Assembly: GCA_034659855.1 (NCBI GenBank)
Contig: JAYEIA010000213.1
Span: forward strand, 1 to 27,860
DNA: 27,860 nucleotides
From: JAYEIA01 sp034659855
GTDB lineage: Bacteria; Bacteroidota; Bacteroidia; Bacteroidales; JAADGE01
Reading direction: 5' to 3'
Shown piece after piece: positions 14,346-23,789 of this stretch. Made by a program: the position numbers and the translations under genes. Numbering within the stretch: position 1 is the first letter of the stretch; each line of letters opens with the position of its first letter. Under the pieces are notes generated by a model. It saw nothing but the letters and a program-made list of their open reading frames with translations, ran no database searches and had not been told where the DNA came from.

Positions 14346-16433
14346 ATGAAAAAAATACTCTACAGTATATTTGCTCTGATTGTATTGATAATTATTGTGG
14401 TTGTGGCCGTTTGGCTAAGAAAACCGCCTGTTCCGGAATTGAACAATTTGGGCGATTTTAGTTCCGAACATATTTCAGAGCCAAGCTATTCCGACTACAC
14501 CAAGGAAAGTATATACATTATTTTAAGCGACAGCACCCGCATAGCTGCGGATATATTTGTCCCCCGAGGAGGTGAAGACCGTGAGTTTCCTGTAATATTT
14601 GAATATACGCCATACAACCGCAGCGTGTTTGTTCCGGATTTTGCATGGTATAAACGCTTAGTTGCTCAATGGAAAACAGGTCAATGGGGACCTATCTTTG
14701 ATTATTCGGCATATTTTGTACAGCGTAATTTAATTGCTCGGGGCTATGCATACGTTATTGCGGATATTCGCGGTACCGGTGCTTCTTCGGGTGTGCATAT
14801 TCCTTTGGATCCGCAAATAGGAAGAGACGGAAAAGAAATTATTGATTGGATAAATACGCAAAGCTGGAGCAACGGAAAATTAGGAATGATAGGGCAGTCG
14901 TATCACGGCTGGTCGCAGTGGGTAACGGCAAGCAATAATCCGAAAGGTTTAAAGTGTATTGCTCCGGCACTCATTATGTTTGAAACTTATTCTGAAGCCA
15001 ATCGTCCCGGGGGAATTTTAGCCGAAAGTTGGGTAAGTCAATACAGTGATTTTTTGCAGTATCGGACATTAAATTATTATGATACGGTGAATTTTAAAGC
15101 CCCTGTTTTTCCCACCGGCCCGGTTGTTGATGAGGATGGGGACGGGAAATTGTACGATGAAATTCCTGAGATGCAAGGAGATAAGATTAAGCAATTTGTT
15201 AATATGGAGCATCCGATATATGCTGACGGAGAGAAGCGGACGAAAAATTTGTATTTTAAATATACCAAAGAACATTTGAAAAGCAGAAGACCCGATGATT
15301 TTACGGTTGCTCCGTATTTGTATTTTGATAATATGTTGCCGGCCTATTCAGATTCTGCATCTTGGTTTCAAACCAGTCCGGGGTATATGATTCCGGAAGT
15401 GGTAAAAGCCGATATAGCTGTACTCAATATCGGAGGTTGGTTTGACGGTTTTGCAAAAGGCACTGTTCAATTACACGCTTCCCTTGAGGCACAAGGCGGT
15501 ATTTCCAATTTGTTTATTATGCCTCGGTTTCACCAGCCGACAAAGGAAATTCCGGAACCTTATATAGATTACTTGAACTATAAGGGAGATATAAACCAAC
15601 AGCAGTTTGTTTATACATTAAGATTTTTTGATTATTATTTAAAAGAAAAAGATAACGGCCGGGACAAACAAAAACCGGTTTATGTTTATACCATACATGA
15701 CGGTTGGGAATATTTTGAACAATGGCCGCCAAAGTCCGTAAAACACACCGATTTTTTTCTTGCCGACAACCGGCAATTGAGTCAAAAAACAGTAAAATCG
15801 GGCGTTGTCAATTATCCGGTTAATTTTTCTCATGCCTCCGACTACGGCGAAGAAACATTGAACCGGTGGGTTATGGTGAAACCCTCGCGGGAGCTTATGG
15901 AGAGGACTTTTCTGGATTCTATGGCAGTCATTTTTGAAACGGAGATCTTAAAAAATGATACCCAAATAACCGGGCATCCTTTGGCCGAAATCTTTTTGGC
16001 GTGCAACAAAGCCGATGCCGATATTTTTATATATTTATCGGATGTGGATAAAGACGGAAAAGCGATTTATGTTTCAGAGGGGCAGTTGCGAGCCTCTTGG
16101 AAAGGCTTGCACAACCCAAACCGACAGGTTGGTAACCGGTACGAAGTAAAACCGCAACTTCCGTGGCACGGATTCGAAGAAGGAATGTTGGCAAAAAATC
16201 CTACAAAGGATTCTGCTGTAGTAAAATTGGTTTTTGATTTGTTTCCGGTGTCTTGGGTATTTAAAAAAGGCCATAAAATAAGACTATCGGCAGCGGGAGT
16301 TGATCGAGGAAACTTTGAAGTTAATCCGGCTTGGTTAGATTCTGCCGGTAATCCGCTAAAGGATACAGAATTGAAGATACACACGGGAGGAGAAAAATCT
16401 TCTCGTATAATTTTGCCTGTAATGCAGAATTAG
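14346..16433 (+). CDS. CocE/NonD-family (X-Pro dipeptidyl-peptidase-like, S15) membrane-anchored hydrolase
   Basis: The 695-residue protein has an N-terminal hydrophobic helix (5-23) directly followed by the mature domain, with no clear cleavage site, so it is probably anchored in the inner membrane facing the periplasm. The alpha/beta-hydrolase core (about 55-430) shows 'YTPYNR', 'ADIRGTGASSG' (139-149), the nucleophile elbow 'GQSYHG' with Ser185, acid Asp367 in 'GGWFDG' and His396 in 'MPRFHQP'. The C-terminal jelly roll (about 470-690) matches the PepX_C/CocE domain. Family members hydrolyse esters, amides or proline-terminated peptides; the substrate here is unknown. Residues 262-272 ('DEDGDGKLYDE') look like a calcium-binding loop inserted near the cap. 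Divergent from the REC-PAS gene; no operon partner. Confidence 0.92.
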   Translation: MKKILYSIFALIVLIIIVVVAVWLRKPPVPELNNLGDFSSEHISEPSYSDYTKESIYIILSDSTRIAADIFVPRGGEDREFPVIFEYTPYNRSVFVPDFAWYKRLVAQWKTGQWGPIFDYSAYFVQRNLIARGYAYVIADIRGTGASSGVHIPLDPQIGRDGKEIIDWINTQSWSNGKLGMIGQSYHGWSQWVTASNNPKGLKCIAPALIMFETYSEANRPGGILAESWVSQYSDFLQYRTLNYYDTVNFKAPVFPTGPVVDEDGDGKLYDEIPEMQGDKIKQFVNMEHPIYADGEKRTKNLYFKYTKEHLKSRRPDDFTVAPYLYFDNMLPAYSDSASWFQTSPGYMIPEVVKADIAVLNIGGWFDGFAKGTVQLHASLEAQGGISNLFIMPRFHQPTKEIPEPYIDYLNYKGDINQQQFVYTLRFFDYYLKEKDNGRDKQKPVYVYTIHDGWEYFEQWPPKSVKHTDFFLADNRQLSQKTVKSGVVNYPVNFSHASDYGEETLNRWVMVKPSRELMERTFLDSMAVIFETEILKNDTQITGHPLAEIFLACNKADADIFIYLSDVDKDGKAIYVSEGQLRASWKGLHNPNRQVGNRYEVKPQLPWHGFEEGMLAKNPTKDSAVVKLVFDLFPVSWVFKKGHKIRLSAAGVDRGNFEVNPAWLDSAGNPLKDTELKIHTGGEKSSRIILPVMQN

Positions 16434-16667
16434 TATTATGCTTTATATCGGGTCGTTAGGAGATTTCGATACTCAAATTGTTAAGAGTGGTTTTTTCGGA
16501 AGTTACCGGGATTGACAACCCTTAAGTTCAATTAGTAAATGCTTTGTTACGAGAGAAATGGCTTTTGTGCTGTCTTGAATAAGCCGTAGCTTATAATTGT
16601 AACCCTCGATCATTTTTTTAAATAATTCCAAATTGGTAGGGCTGTCATCCGGTAAATATGGTGTTTA

Positions 16668-17021
16668 TTATTGGCGAGTCTCGACTCGAGATTGCTTTCT
16701 TGCTTTTAAAATAAATATGATCACAAACAACGCTTTCAGAGATCCCCCGGATATTATCAGCCATAAACTGTAGCCGATTTCCGGGTGCGTTTTGGCATAG
16801 ATTCCCGTAAAAAAGAGACCGAGTCCTATGGCGAGAAGTATAAACTCTGCGCCGGGCTTGTATTCCTTTCGGATAATTTTCTGTGTAATGTAGAAACTTT
16901 TAAACAGCACGCCTGATATAATTAAAGCCATAGGCAAAATCGGAATATCGGTCAGATTTTTCAGAAGAATACCCAATATCAATTGAATTATGCCGGCATA
17001 TATTATTTTTTTTGATGTCAT
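16668..17021 (-). CDS. Small four-helix membrane protein, unknown function
   Basis: The 117-residue protein consists of four hydrophobic segments (about 7-24, 28-45, 58-77 and 84-105) with a basic C-terminus ('KARKQSRVETRQ') and basic loops, consistent with an inner-membrane protein with cytoplasmic ends. I recognise no family motif. It lies downstream of the CocE gene on the other strand and 163 bp past the stop of the beta-barrel gene, so it may be the last gene of that minus-strand run or independent. Composition is coding-like and the neighbouring frames are short, which supports reality. The 234 bp between the CocE stop and this gene hold nothing I recognise. Confidence 0.6.
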   Translation of the reverse strand: MTSKKIIYAGIIQLILGILLKNLTDIPILPMALIISGVLFKSFYITQKIIRKEYKPGAEFILLAIGLGLFFTGIYAKTHPEIGYSLWLIISGGSLKALFVIIFILKARKQSRVETRQ

Positions 17022-17115
17022 TTTGTAAAGATCTTTATTCTGTACTCGATATTTATTTCATTGCAATATTAATATTTATTTCAAATATATTCGATTTTTG
17101 AAATATAATGGTTTT

Positions 17116-17175
17116 AATCTTGATGCGGACAGGTCTTACAATATGGAATTTAAACCGCCAATCCGCATAAAGATT
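17116..17175. repeat. 14-bp inverted repeat downstream of the TonB-receptor-like gene
   Basis: AATCTTGATGCGGA (17116-17129) pairs with TCCGCATAAAGATT (17162-17175) with one mismatch around 32 bp. It lies 10 bp past the stop at 17186 and could be an mRNA 3'-stabilising or terminating hairpin; there is no T tail on the minus strand. Confidence 0.6.
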
Positions 17176-17185
17176 GTCTAAGAGG

Positions 17186-19657
17186 CTATCCTCCGACATC
17201 CGGTTGTACATCGTCTCTTCTTTCTTTTTTGTAATTGTTAATTTTATACGAAAAGCTTAATCGGAATATCTGTCCGTGGCGTTTTCGCATAGAGGTGATA
17301 TGAAAATCAGAATTGGTGATCTCATAATTATGGGCTCCGGAATCGAATAAATCTCTCACACTTAGGCTCAGATTGATTTTTTTCTTCAGGAAACTTTGCT
17401 TTATTGCAGCGCCCACATAGAACATTTCGTCTATTGTACCTTGTCCTGTAACCGACGGACTACGATACATTCCGTTTATTTGTACCCGAGTGGATTCTGT
17501 GATATTAACGGAAGTATTCGCACGGAAATCCCAGGTAACTGTTTCGGCAGAATAGGCCTCGCCGAAGTTATCAGTTTCTATTTCGTAGTTGTAAATATTT
17601 CCGGAAATATTGAAATTCAGTATTTTTATTGGCCGATAATTAAACATGTATTCCGCTCCGTAGCTGTAGCTGTTGTCAATATTGTCAAAGGTCATGATAT
17701 TTACCTGCGGATTGTCGGGGTCAACAGAAAGAACTCGAGTTTGCTTGTTGGTTACTCGGCGGTAGAAGAGTCCGGCTGAGAACATGAGTTGACTGCCCAA
17801 GCGATTTAAGTAATTAAATTCCATCGCATCAATATCTTCAGGCTCGAGTAAGGGGTTTCCCTTAAATATAGAATAAGAATCTGAGATGCCCGGGAATGGG
17901 TTGAGTTGCCACGAACGAGGGCGTTTGATACGTTTTGAATAGCTGAGTTGAAATTCTTGAGATTTTCCCAATTTTTTGGATAAATGAATAGACGGGTAAT
18001 AGTTGAACAGTTCTAAGGGAAAGCTCTCGTTGTTTGTTAATTCTTTTGTGTTTCTGTCGGAATATTCCAAGCGCATACCGGCCTTGTACCCCAGCCCGAT
18101 AATTTCACCCGAAAATTGGGCATAGCCTGCATAAAGATTTCTGTAAAACTCATATTTGTTGGAATAGGTATTAGAAACTATCCATTCTTTGGTGTCTTGG
18201 TTGTAATCTTCATAGGTGTAGCCCGATTCTTGATTGCTGGTTTTAATATCCACGCCGGTTTCCAGTTTTCCAAAACTCAAAGGCAGGCTGTAGTCAATTT
18301 TTAAAGCGGCATTGTTTTTGGGCTCGTCTTGAGATGAACGGGATTGAATTTCCCACGGAATGGTTTCCTCCGGACTGTATTCAACTTCACTTACAATTTC
18401 GTTAGAATATTCGTTTCTTCCTCCGTTCCATTTCCATGCTTTCAGGTTGATGTCCAATTGGTGTCCTTCGGCGTTGAATTTAGATTGCCAAAAAGCATTG
18501 GCACTGTAGTATGTTCCGCCGATATCAAATCCGTTTTCGGCATAAGTGAAAGACTCCGGGGCTAAATCGGCCGAATAATATTGATGGTATTGGGTTTCGA
18601 GTTGACGCAGCATATTCCAAGAGCCGTAAGTTCCCGAAAATGAAAAGGTGGTGTTGTCATTAATGTTGTAGTCAAAACCGGCCTTAAATCGGTAGGGGGA
18701 CATGGTTCGGGCTCTGTCCGAAACTTCGGTTAAATAAATGATGGTATCTTCAAGAAATGTTTCTCGGTAACTCTCGGATTCCCCGGTCATGGGGTATTCT
18801 CTGTAGCTGCCGGATACGAAATAGTTAAATTTATTTTTGCGATAATTCAACGTAAAGTCTCCGCCGTATTTGTCCCATGTTGCCGCATTGAGGTTTATGA
18901 TACCGTTCAGTCCGCTTTTTTGGTTATTTTTCATAATAATATTGATGATTCCCGAGGTACCTTCCGGGTCGTACTTTACCGAGGGGTTGGTAATAATTTC
19001 AATAGTCTTAATCATATCAGCAGGTGTTTGTTTGAGGACATCATTGGCATCCAGAATTGTAGGTTTGCCGTCAATGAGTACCGTAAAACTGCTGCTTCCT
19101 CGTAAGCTTACATCGCCGTCAATATTTACCTGTATTGAGGGTGCATTTTCCAGAGCATCAACCGCAGAGCCGCCCGCAGCATTTGTGTTTTGACTGACAT
19201 TGATTACTTTCTTGTCAATTTTATAATCTATATAGTTTCGCTCTCCGGAAACCACTACTTCGTCAATTTCTTCGATTGCCTGCCGCAAGGTAATTTCTCC
19301 GATATTGATAATGGGTCGGCCTCTTTGGGGGCGCGGCAGGGGTAATCTTTGTTTTCTGTATCCGATAAAATCAACTTCAATATAATACCTTCCCCGTTTC
19401 AGCTTATTAATAATAAATTTCCCTTCGGCATTTGTTATTGTGCCGGTAACCAAATTTGAGTCCGGCAGGGCAAATAGTGCAATCCGGGCATACTCTATAA
19501 ATTTATCGGCATTGCCGTCTTTTACTATTCCGGTAACCGTTAGGGTTCGGTCAGAGTTTTTCATTCCTTGATGTTGTGCTTGAATAGTGCTGAGAGTAAT
19601 CAATAAAAAACTTAAAGTTGTAAGCAGTATTAAATTTATTCGTGCTGCAATTTTCAT
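17186..19657 (-). CDS. TonB-dependent-receptor-like outer-membrane beta-barrel protein (CarboxypepD_reg + plug + OMP barrel)
   Basis: The 823-residue protein starts with a signal peptide (hydrophobic 8-22, likely cut after 'IQA' at 27). A carboxypeptidase-regulatory-like beta domain follows (about 38-125; 'VTGIVKDGNADKFIEYARIAL'), then a TonB-box-like 'EIDEVVVSG' (130-138), a plug domain (about 140-240; 'AVDALENAPSIQVNIDGDVSLRG', 'VLIDGKP', 'IEIITNPSVKYDPEGTSGIINI') and a barrel rich in aromatic alternating strands with repeated 'GAEYMFNYRPIK'-type segments. It resembles the outer-membrane beta-barrel family of Bacteroidota rather than SusC, being shorter and lacking SusD next door. The ligand is unknown. 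It lies 31 bp after the DUF5916 gene, so the two are probably co-transcribed. The TonB proteins at 3992-7121 could energise it. Confidence 0.9.
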   Translation of the reverse strand: MKIAARINLILLTTLSFLLITLSTIQAQHQGMKNSDRTLTVTGIVKDGNADKFIEYARIALFALPDSNLVTGTITNAEGKFIINKLKRGRYYIEVDFIGYRKQRLPLPRPQRGRPIINIGEITLRQAIEEIDEVVVSGERNYIDYKIDKKVINVSQNTNAAGGSAVDALENAPSIQVNIDGDVSLRGSSSFTVLIDGKPTILDANDVLKQTPADMIKTIEIITNPSVKYDPEGTSGIINIIMKNNQKSGLNGIINLNAATWDKYGGDFTLNYRKNKFNYFVSGSYREYPMTGESESYRETFLEDTIIYLTEVSDRARTMSPYRFKAGFDYNINDNTTFSFSGTYGSWNMLRQLETQYHQYYSADLAPESFTYAENGFDIGGTYYSANAFWQSKFNAEGHQLDINLKAWKWNGGRNEYSNEIVSEVEYSPEETIPWEIQSRSSQDEPKNNAALKIDYSLPLSFGKLETGVDIKTSNQESGYTYEDYNQDTKEWIVSNTYSNKYEFYRNLYAGYAQFSGEIIGLGYKAGMRLEYSDRNTKELTNNESFPLELFNYYPSIHLSKKLGKSQEFQLSYSKRIKRPRSWQLNPFPGISDSYSIFKGNPLLEPEDIDAMEFNYLNRLGSQLMFSAGLFYRRVTNKQTRVLSVDPDNPQVNIMTFDNIDNSYSYGAEYMFNYRPIKILNFNISGNIYNYEIETDNFGEAYSAETVTWDFRANTSVNITESTRVQINGMYRSPSVTGQGTIDEMFYVGAAIKQSFLKKKINLSLSVRDLFDSGAHNYEITNSDFHITSMRKRHGQIFRLSFSYKINNYKKERRDDVQPDVGG

Positions 19658-19688
19658 GTTTGCTTGATTTGTTTGAAATAAAATTATT

Positions 19689-22352
19689 CTAAATTCTAAT
19701 TAAATACGACAGTTTTAATAAAAACACATCGTTGGAATTTACCTTAAACATTTCGCTCATGTTTTCACTCAAGCTGATGTTACCGTCTGATAATGAGCTG
19801 GTTCTGTCTTGCGACCAAACCAAATACAACAGGGAGCCCGGCAGGTATTCCCATCTTATGACTAAATTGGAACGGAATTGTTTAAAACTGAAGTCAGGAT
19901 TTTCGAAATTAATTTCCGGTTCTCCTCCCAAAGGCCTTTGCAAACTGTAAATGCCGGTAGAATTATTATATAAAATTTGTTCCTGAGCAAATTGATTGTA
20001 TCTGTCATAGTAATCCTCTGCTTTTGAATCAGTAATTTCTTTGTAGTTAGAATACAGCCCGCTGCTAACAAACGGTGCTCCGTAATATTGTACGGTTAAC
20101 TCGGGCGACAGACTTAAATTAATTTTCAGATTGAAAGAAAATGTTTTTTGGTTGATAGCGCTGTATAAAAACATAGAATCTGATGCTGTGCTGTATGTCT
20201 CAACGTATTGAAGTGCATTGTAGCTGTCTGAATAAGACGGGCTCAAAGATACTTCCAAATTGTGGGTCGGATGAATAGTCAGTTCCCCTCCAAAACTGTA
20301 TCGCTCAGCATTGTTAAATTGAGAATTATTGTAGGAACTATGCGCAGAAACAAAAACCTTTTTTGTCTGATTGGAATGTATATAAAAGAAAAAATTATTT
20401 CCTGCGGGATATTTCATTGCCGGTCCGCCGCGTAAAAAATCATTAGATAATCCTTTGGTGTCATAACTATAATTTAATGAAATGCTCCAATTATTTTTGA
20501 ACTGTGCAGATATTGCTGTGCTTATTCCTTTAAACAGATTGGTTCCGCCGAAATCCCATCCGGCCCATTCGCTTAAGTCATAATCCAAAACTTTGAAAAT
20601 TGAAAATGGTTTGGTAATTTTATAGCTTACCCATGCAAACTGCATAATGGCATCGCCTCGTCTCATATATCCCACATCGTTTAAATCGATTCCCGGAGAA
20701 CGGCCGGTTACATTAAACATAAAACGAAATCCGTTTGAGGCATCTTTTCCTATCAGAAAATTACCGCCATATCCGTTGAGTTCTGTGCGAGTAGAGTCAA
20801 ACGTTACGTAATCGGCATCGGGGCGTTGAAAATAACGCTGAGAAGCGAGCTGCATCTCCGATATCGCTTTTTCTGAACCTACTACTTTGCTGCCGATGAG
20901 TTTTCCTGAAATATAATATTTCCGGTTGTTATAGAATTGTTTAAAGTCCAATCCGCCGGTATAAGCATTGTCGGGCAATAGGTATAAGGCATCTGTTTTA
21001 ATATTTCTGTTAACGGAAGTGAGCATTGCACCAATTTGGGTGTTCCCTTTATTGAAGTCTTTTTTTAATCGTCCGACGAAGTAATTTGTAAACGGTTCAA
21101 TACTTTCCTTGCGAGTATCTCCGCTCTTATCAATTGTGGCAAAAGTTTCGGAAGTCATCGCATCAATGATTCCAATAGACCACCCCTTGCGCGTTTTTCC
21201 GGTTAGTTTTATCGCTAAAGGAATTTTTATATAATTTGCAGATTTTGAATATTCTCCGTCTTCGAGTTCGGGTTCTACGCGTGGTTGTCTCCCTATTCGT
21301 CTCGAGTACAGGAGGTTGTCGTGTGACCAAGGAGAGCCCCCCGGGGTAATATCGTAATCGGTTATATTTTTACCTTCGATAAAAAATGGTCTTTTCTCCG
21401 AGAAAAAAGTTTCAAAAGCGGAGAGGTTAACCTCAGAGGGGTCGGCTTCCACTTGTCCGAAATCGGGATTTACGGCAAAATCCAGAATTAAATCATTGGT
21501 AATACCTATTTTTCCGTTTAGTCCTCCGTTTGCACTCCAATCTTGCCCGTTGGCAAATGGATTTCCGGCTTCAGCTTCATAGGTTTCGAATTTTGCAGAT
21601 ACATAGGGCGAAATGTCAATTTGTCGTTTTGGACGAAGTCCTTTGAGGCCGTTGAGCCTGCCGAAGTTGGATGCCCATCCGGCTTTGTCGTGTGGTACTC
21701 TCTGCCATACGCTGAGTTCATCATCTCTGAAAATATAGCGTACAATTTCTAATCCCCACGATTGCGATTCTTTATCAGAAAAACGCAGTTCACTCAAGGG
21801 AATGCGAACTTCTCCGGCCCAACCATAGTCGGTCATTGAGGTTTTAAGAGTCCAAACCGGATCCCAGCTCATGTCGGCATGGTCTGAGTTATTGGTAGAA
21901 ATACCGTCAACTTTGACTCCGGCAGCCGTACCGGAAAAAATAAAGGCGGTTTGTTTGTCATCGTAGCTGTCAAATTGAAAGGCAAAGCTGTCGCCGGCCC
22001 ATTGATCTCGGCGAGCAATTCGGTTTTCAATTTTTTCGGGATTGTCTTCATATAGTTTTATGGCACAGTAAATATACTCTTCGTCATATAAAATGCTGAA
22101 CTCTGTTTTTTGAGCCGAGGCCTCTCCTTCGTCGGGCATCCACTGAATAAAGTCTCCGCTCCATCCGGCCTTATTCCATGCTTCTTCATCGGGAACACCG
22201 TCAATCTGAAGTGTGTTTTCTTCTGTTTTTAGGGTTGTATATTGTTTAATTTCAATTTTGTTTTGTGCTGTTGCAGAAAATACAAAAAGTAAAAATATCG
22301 CAGAAAGTAAGTTGGCGAGAGTTTTATTTGTTGGTAAAATACGTCGCTTCAT
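19689..22352 (-). CDS. DUF5916 outer-membrane protein with N-terminal CBM9-like domain
   Basis: The 887-residue protein has a signal peptide (cut near 'ATAQ', about 30). A CBM9-like beta-sandwich follows (about 45-205): 'LQIDGVPDEEAWNKAGW', 'EYIYCAIKLYED', 'DSFAFQFDSYDDKQTAFIFS', 'GWAGEVRIPLSELRF'. The remainder (about 240-887) has the DUF5916 start 'VNPDFGQVEADPSEVNLSAFETFF' with 'EKRPFFIEG', and alternating aromatic strands suggesting an outer-membrane barrel. This domain pair is widespread in Bacteroidota and Gemmatimonadota, but its function is not established; the CBM9-like part suggests sugar or glycan binding. It is first in an operon with the beta-barrel gene downstream. Its 5' region contains the duplicated block at 22368-22507, shared with the divergent sensor kinase. 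Confidence 0.88.
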   Translation of the reverse strand: MKRRILPTNKTLANLLSAIFLLFVFSATAQNKIEIKQYTTLKTEENTLQIDGVPDEEAWNKAGWSGDFIQWMPDEGEASAQKTEFSILYDEEYIYCAIKLYEDNPEKIENRIARRDQWAGDSFAFQFDSYDDKQTAFIFSGTAAGVKVDGISTNNSDHADMSWDPVWTLKTSMTDYGWAGEVRIPLSELRFSDKESQSWGLEIVRYIFRDDELSVWQRVPHDKAGWASNFGRLNGLKGLRPKRQIDISPYVSAKFETYEAEAGNPFANGQDWSANGGLNGKIGITNDLILDFAVNPDFGQVEADPSEVNLSAFETFFSEKRPFFIEGKNITDYDITPGGSPWSHDNLLYSRRIGRQPRVEPELEDGEYSKSANYIKIPLAIKLTGKTRKGWSIGIIDAMTSETFATIDKSGDTRKESIEPFTNYFVGRLKKDFNKGNTQIGAMLTSVNRNIKTDALYLLPDNAYTGGLDFKQFYNNRKYYISGKLIGSKVVGSEKAISEMQLASQRYFQRPDADYVTFDSTRTELNGYGGNFLIGKDASNGFRFMFNVTGRSPGIDLNDVGYMRRGDAIMQFAWVSYKITKPFSIFKVLDYDLSEWAGWDFGGTNLFKGISTAISAQFKNNWSISLNYSYDTKGLSNDFLRGGPAMKYPAGNNFFFYIHSNQTKKVFVSAHSSYNNSQFNNAERYSFGGELTIHPTHNLEVSLSPSYSDSYNALQYVETYSTASDSMFLYSAINQKTFSFNLKINLSLSPELTVQYYGAPFVSSGLYSNYKEITDSKAEDYYDRYNQFAQEQILYNNSTGIYSLQRPLGGEPEINFENPDFSFKQFRSNLVIRWEYLPGSLLYLVWSQDRTSSLSDGNISLSENMSEMFKVNSNDVFLLKLSYLIRI

Positions 22353-22367
22353 TTGAATAGGATTATT

Positions 22368-22507
22368 GAGTTTAGTTTTAAAAGTTATAAAGTTGGAATG
22401 CTAAAAATAAGAGTTTTAAGTTGATTGTAAGATTATTTATAAAACTCCGATAATCAAACACATAACTTGTTTTGCTAAAATAAAACATACTTTTTAGACC
22501 GGACTCA
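22368..22507. repeat. Dispersed intergenic block, copy A
   Basis: About 140 bp starting GAGTTTAGTTTTAAAAGTTA and ending TTTTTAGACCGGACTCA recurs at 24862-25116, with roughly four in five bases conserved by eye and the last ~50 bp nearly identical. It fills much of the 351-bp gap between the divergent DUF5916 and kinase genes; the rest of the gap (22508-22703) holds no clear feature besides a TATTTTTG box at 22692-22699. Confidence 0.8.
22467..22495 (+). promoter_or_regulatory. Promoter-like pair inside repeat copy A
   Basis: TTG (22467-22469), 18 bp, then TACTTTTT (22488-22495) approximates TTG-N19-TAnnTTTG. The same pair with identical spacing occurs in copy B. It would drive the sensor kinase with a ~200-nt leader. 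Confidence 0.35.
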
Positions 22508-22703
22508 TTATTATTTTATACAAAATTCATCTAAATTATCGGAATACGAGCAATAATATAAGGAACATTTTTTATGATTTACCAAACAGCAATTACCTGT
22601 GGTTGATTGTCGTTTGTTGTCGGATACTTTATTTTTATGTGTGAAAAGGCTACGTTGGTTTAATGCAATGCCCGGAAAGATATTATTTCTGTATTTTTGT
22701 GGT

Positions 22704-23789
22704 ATGAAAAAGTTAGTCGAACTATTTAACAATATAAATTATACCAGGGTAGGGTATCACGTATTGTTTTGGATAACAATAACTTTATTTTACGACTTGG
22801 CCAGTTCATATATTTATGACAGACCGGTTGGTACTACGCTCATCCTGGATTTGTTGTTTTACACACCGACAGATTTGTTGGGGGTATATTTTACCATCTA
22901 TTTTCTGATGCCGGTATTTATACACAAGCGAAAATATTGGCAGTTTATACTTTCGTTTCTGCTGTTTTTTTCGATACTTATTTTTATTTTGAGCTTACCT
23001 TTGGAATATATTGGGCTGAAATATTATTATTCCGGCAAAGGGGAAAGTTGTTATAATTACGGTAATTTTGTGAGCAAATACGTTCTTTGGGCTATTACTT
23101 CGAAATTGATGATTATCGGATTGGCCTCTTCCATAAAGTTTTTGAAATACTGGACAAAAACCCAGCGTAGGGAGCAGCATTTATTGGAGGAGAAATTGGT
23201 AACAGAAATTAAGTTAAAAGAAGCGGAATTGAATTATTTGAAATCACAAATTAATCCGCATTTTTTGTTCAACTCGTTAAACAACTTGTATAGCTTGACT
23301 TTGGAGAAGTCGGATTTGGCCCCTAAAGTGGTACTTAAAATATCAGGTTTGCTGGATTATATGCTTTATGAATGTAATGAGCAGTTTATAGATTTAGAAA
23401 AAGAAACAGAAAATCTTAGAAATTATGTTGAGTTACAAAAAATTCGTTACGGCGAAAATATTAATATAGAATTGAATATCGGAGAGATTACTGACGAAGA
23501 TAAAATTGCCCCGTTATTGTTGTTGCCCTTTGTCGAAAATGCGTTCAAGCATGGATTAGACAAGAATGTAGGAACCGGTTTTATAAAAGTTAATATGGAA
23601 CTGAACGGGCAGCACTTGGTTTTTAAAACGGAGAATTCCAAAGTGAATTTGCCGGAAACAACCAGCTCCGGAATTGGTCTTGAGAATGTTAAGAAGCGTT
23701 TGGAGCTTCAATATGCCAACAATTATAATTTGAATATTACCGAGGCTGATGAACGGTTTATTGTTGAGCTTTCTATAGATTTGGGGTAA
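22704..23789 (+). CDS. LytS/YehU-type sensor histidine kinase
   Basis: I choose ATG 22704 (361 residues) over in-frame starts at 22599 and 22665: the protein then begins 'MKKLVELFNNINY' just before the first helix, and a TATTTTTG box (22692-22699) sits right before it, which would give a leaderless or very short-leader transcript. Four membrane helices (about 17-36, 45-73, 78-98 and 124-146) precede a short coiled segment and the His_kinase domain: 'LKSQINPHFLFNSLNNL' with phospho-acceptor His186, then the ATPase motifs 'LLPFVENAFKHG' (N box, 273-284) and 'SSGIGLENVKKRL' (321-333). It should phosphorylate the LytTR regulator encoded next. No extracellular sensor domain is present, so the signal is probably membrane-based. 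The stop codon lies inside the left arm of a MITE-like palindrome. Confidence 0.92.
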   Translation: MKKLVELFNNINYTRVGYHVLFWITITLFYDLASSYIYDRPVGTTLILDLLFYTPTDLLGVYFTIYFLMPVFIHKRKYWQFILSFLLFFSILIFILSLPLEYIGLKYYYSGKGESCYNYGNFVSKYVLWAITSKLMIIGLASSIKFLKYWTKTQRREQHLLEEKLVTEIKLKEAELNYLKSQINPHFLFNSLNNLYSLTLEKSDLAPKVVLKISGLLDYMLYECNEQFIDLEKETENLRNYVELQKIRYGENINIELNIGEITDEDKIAPLLLLPFVENAFKHGLDKNVGTGFIKVNMELNGQHLVFKTENSKVNLPETTSSGIGLENVKKRLELQYANNYNLNITEADERFIVELSIDLG

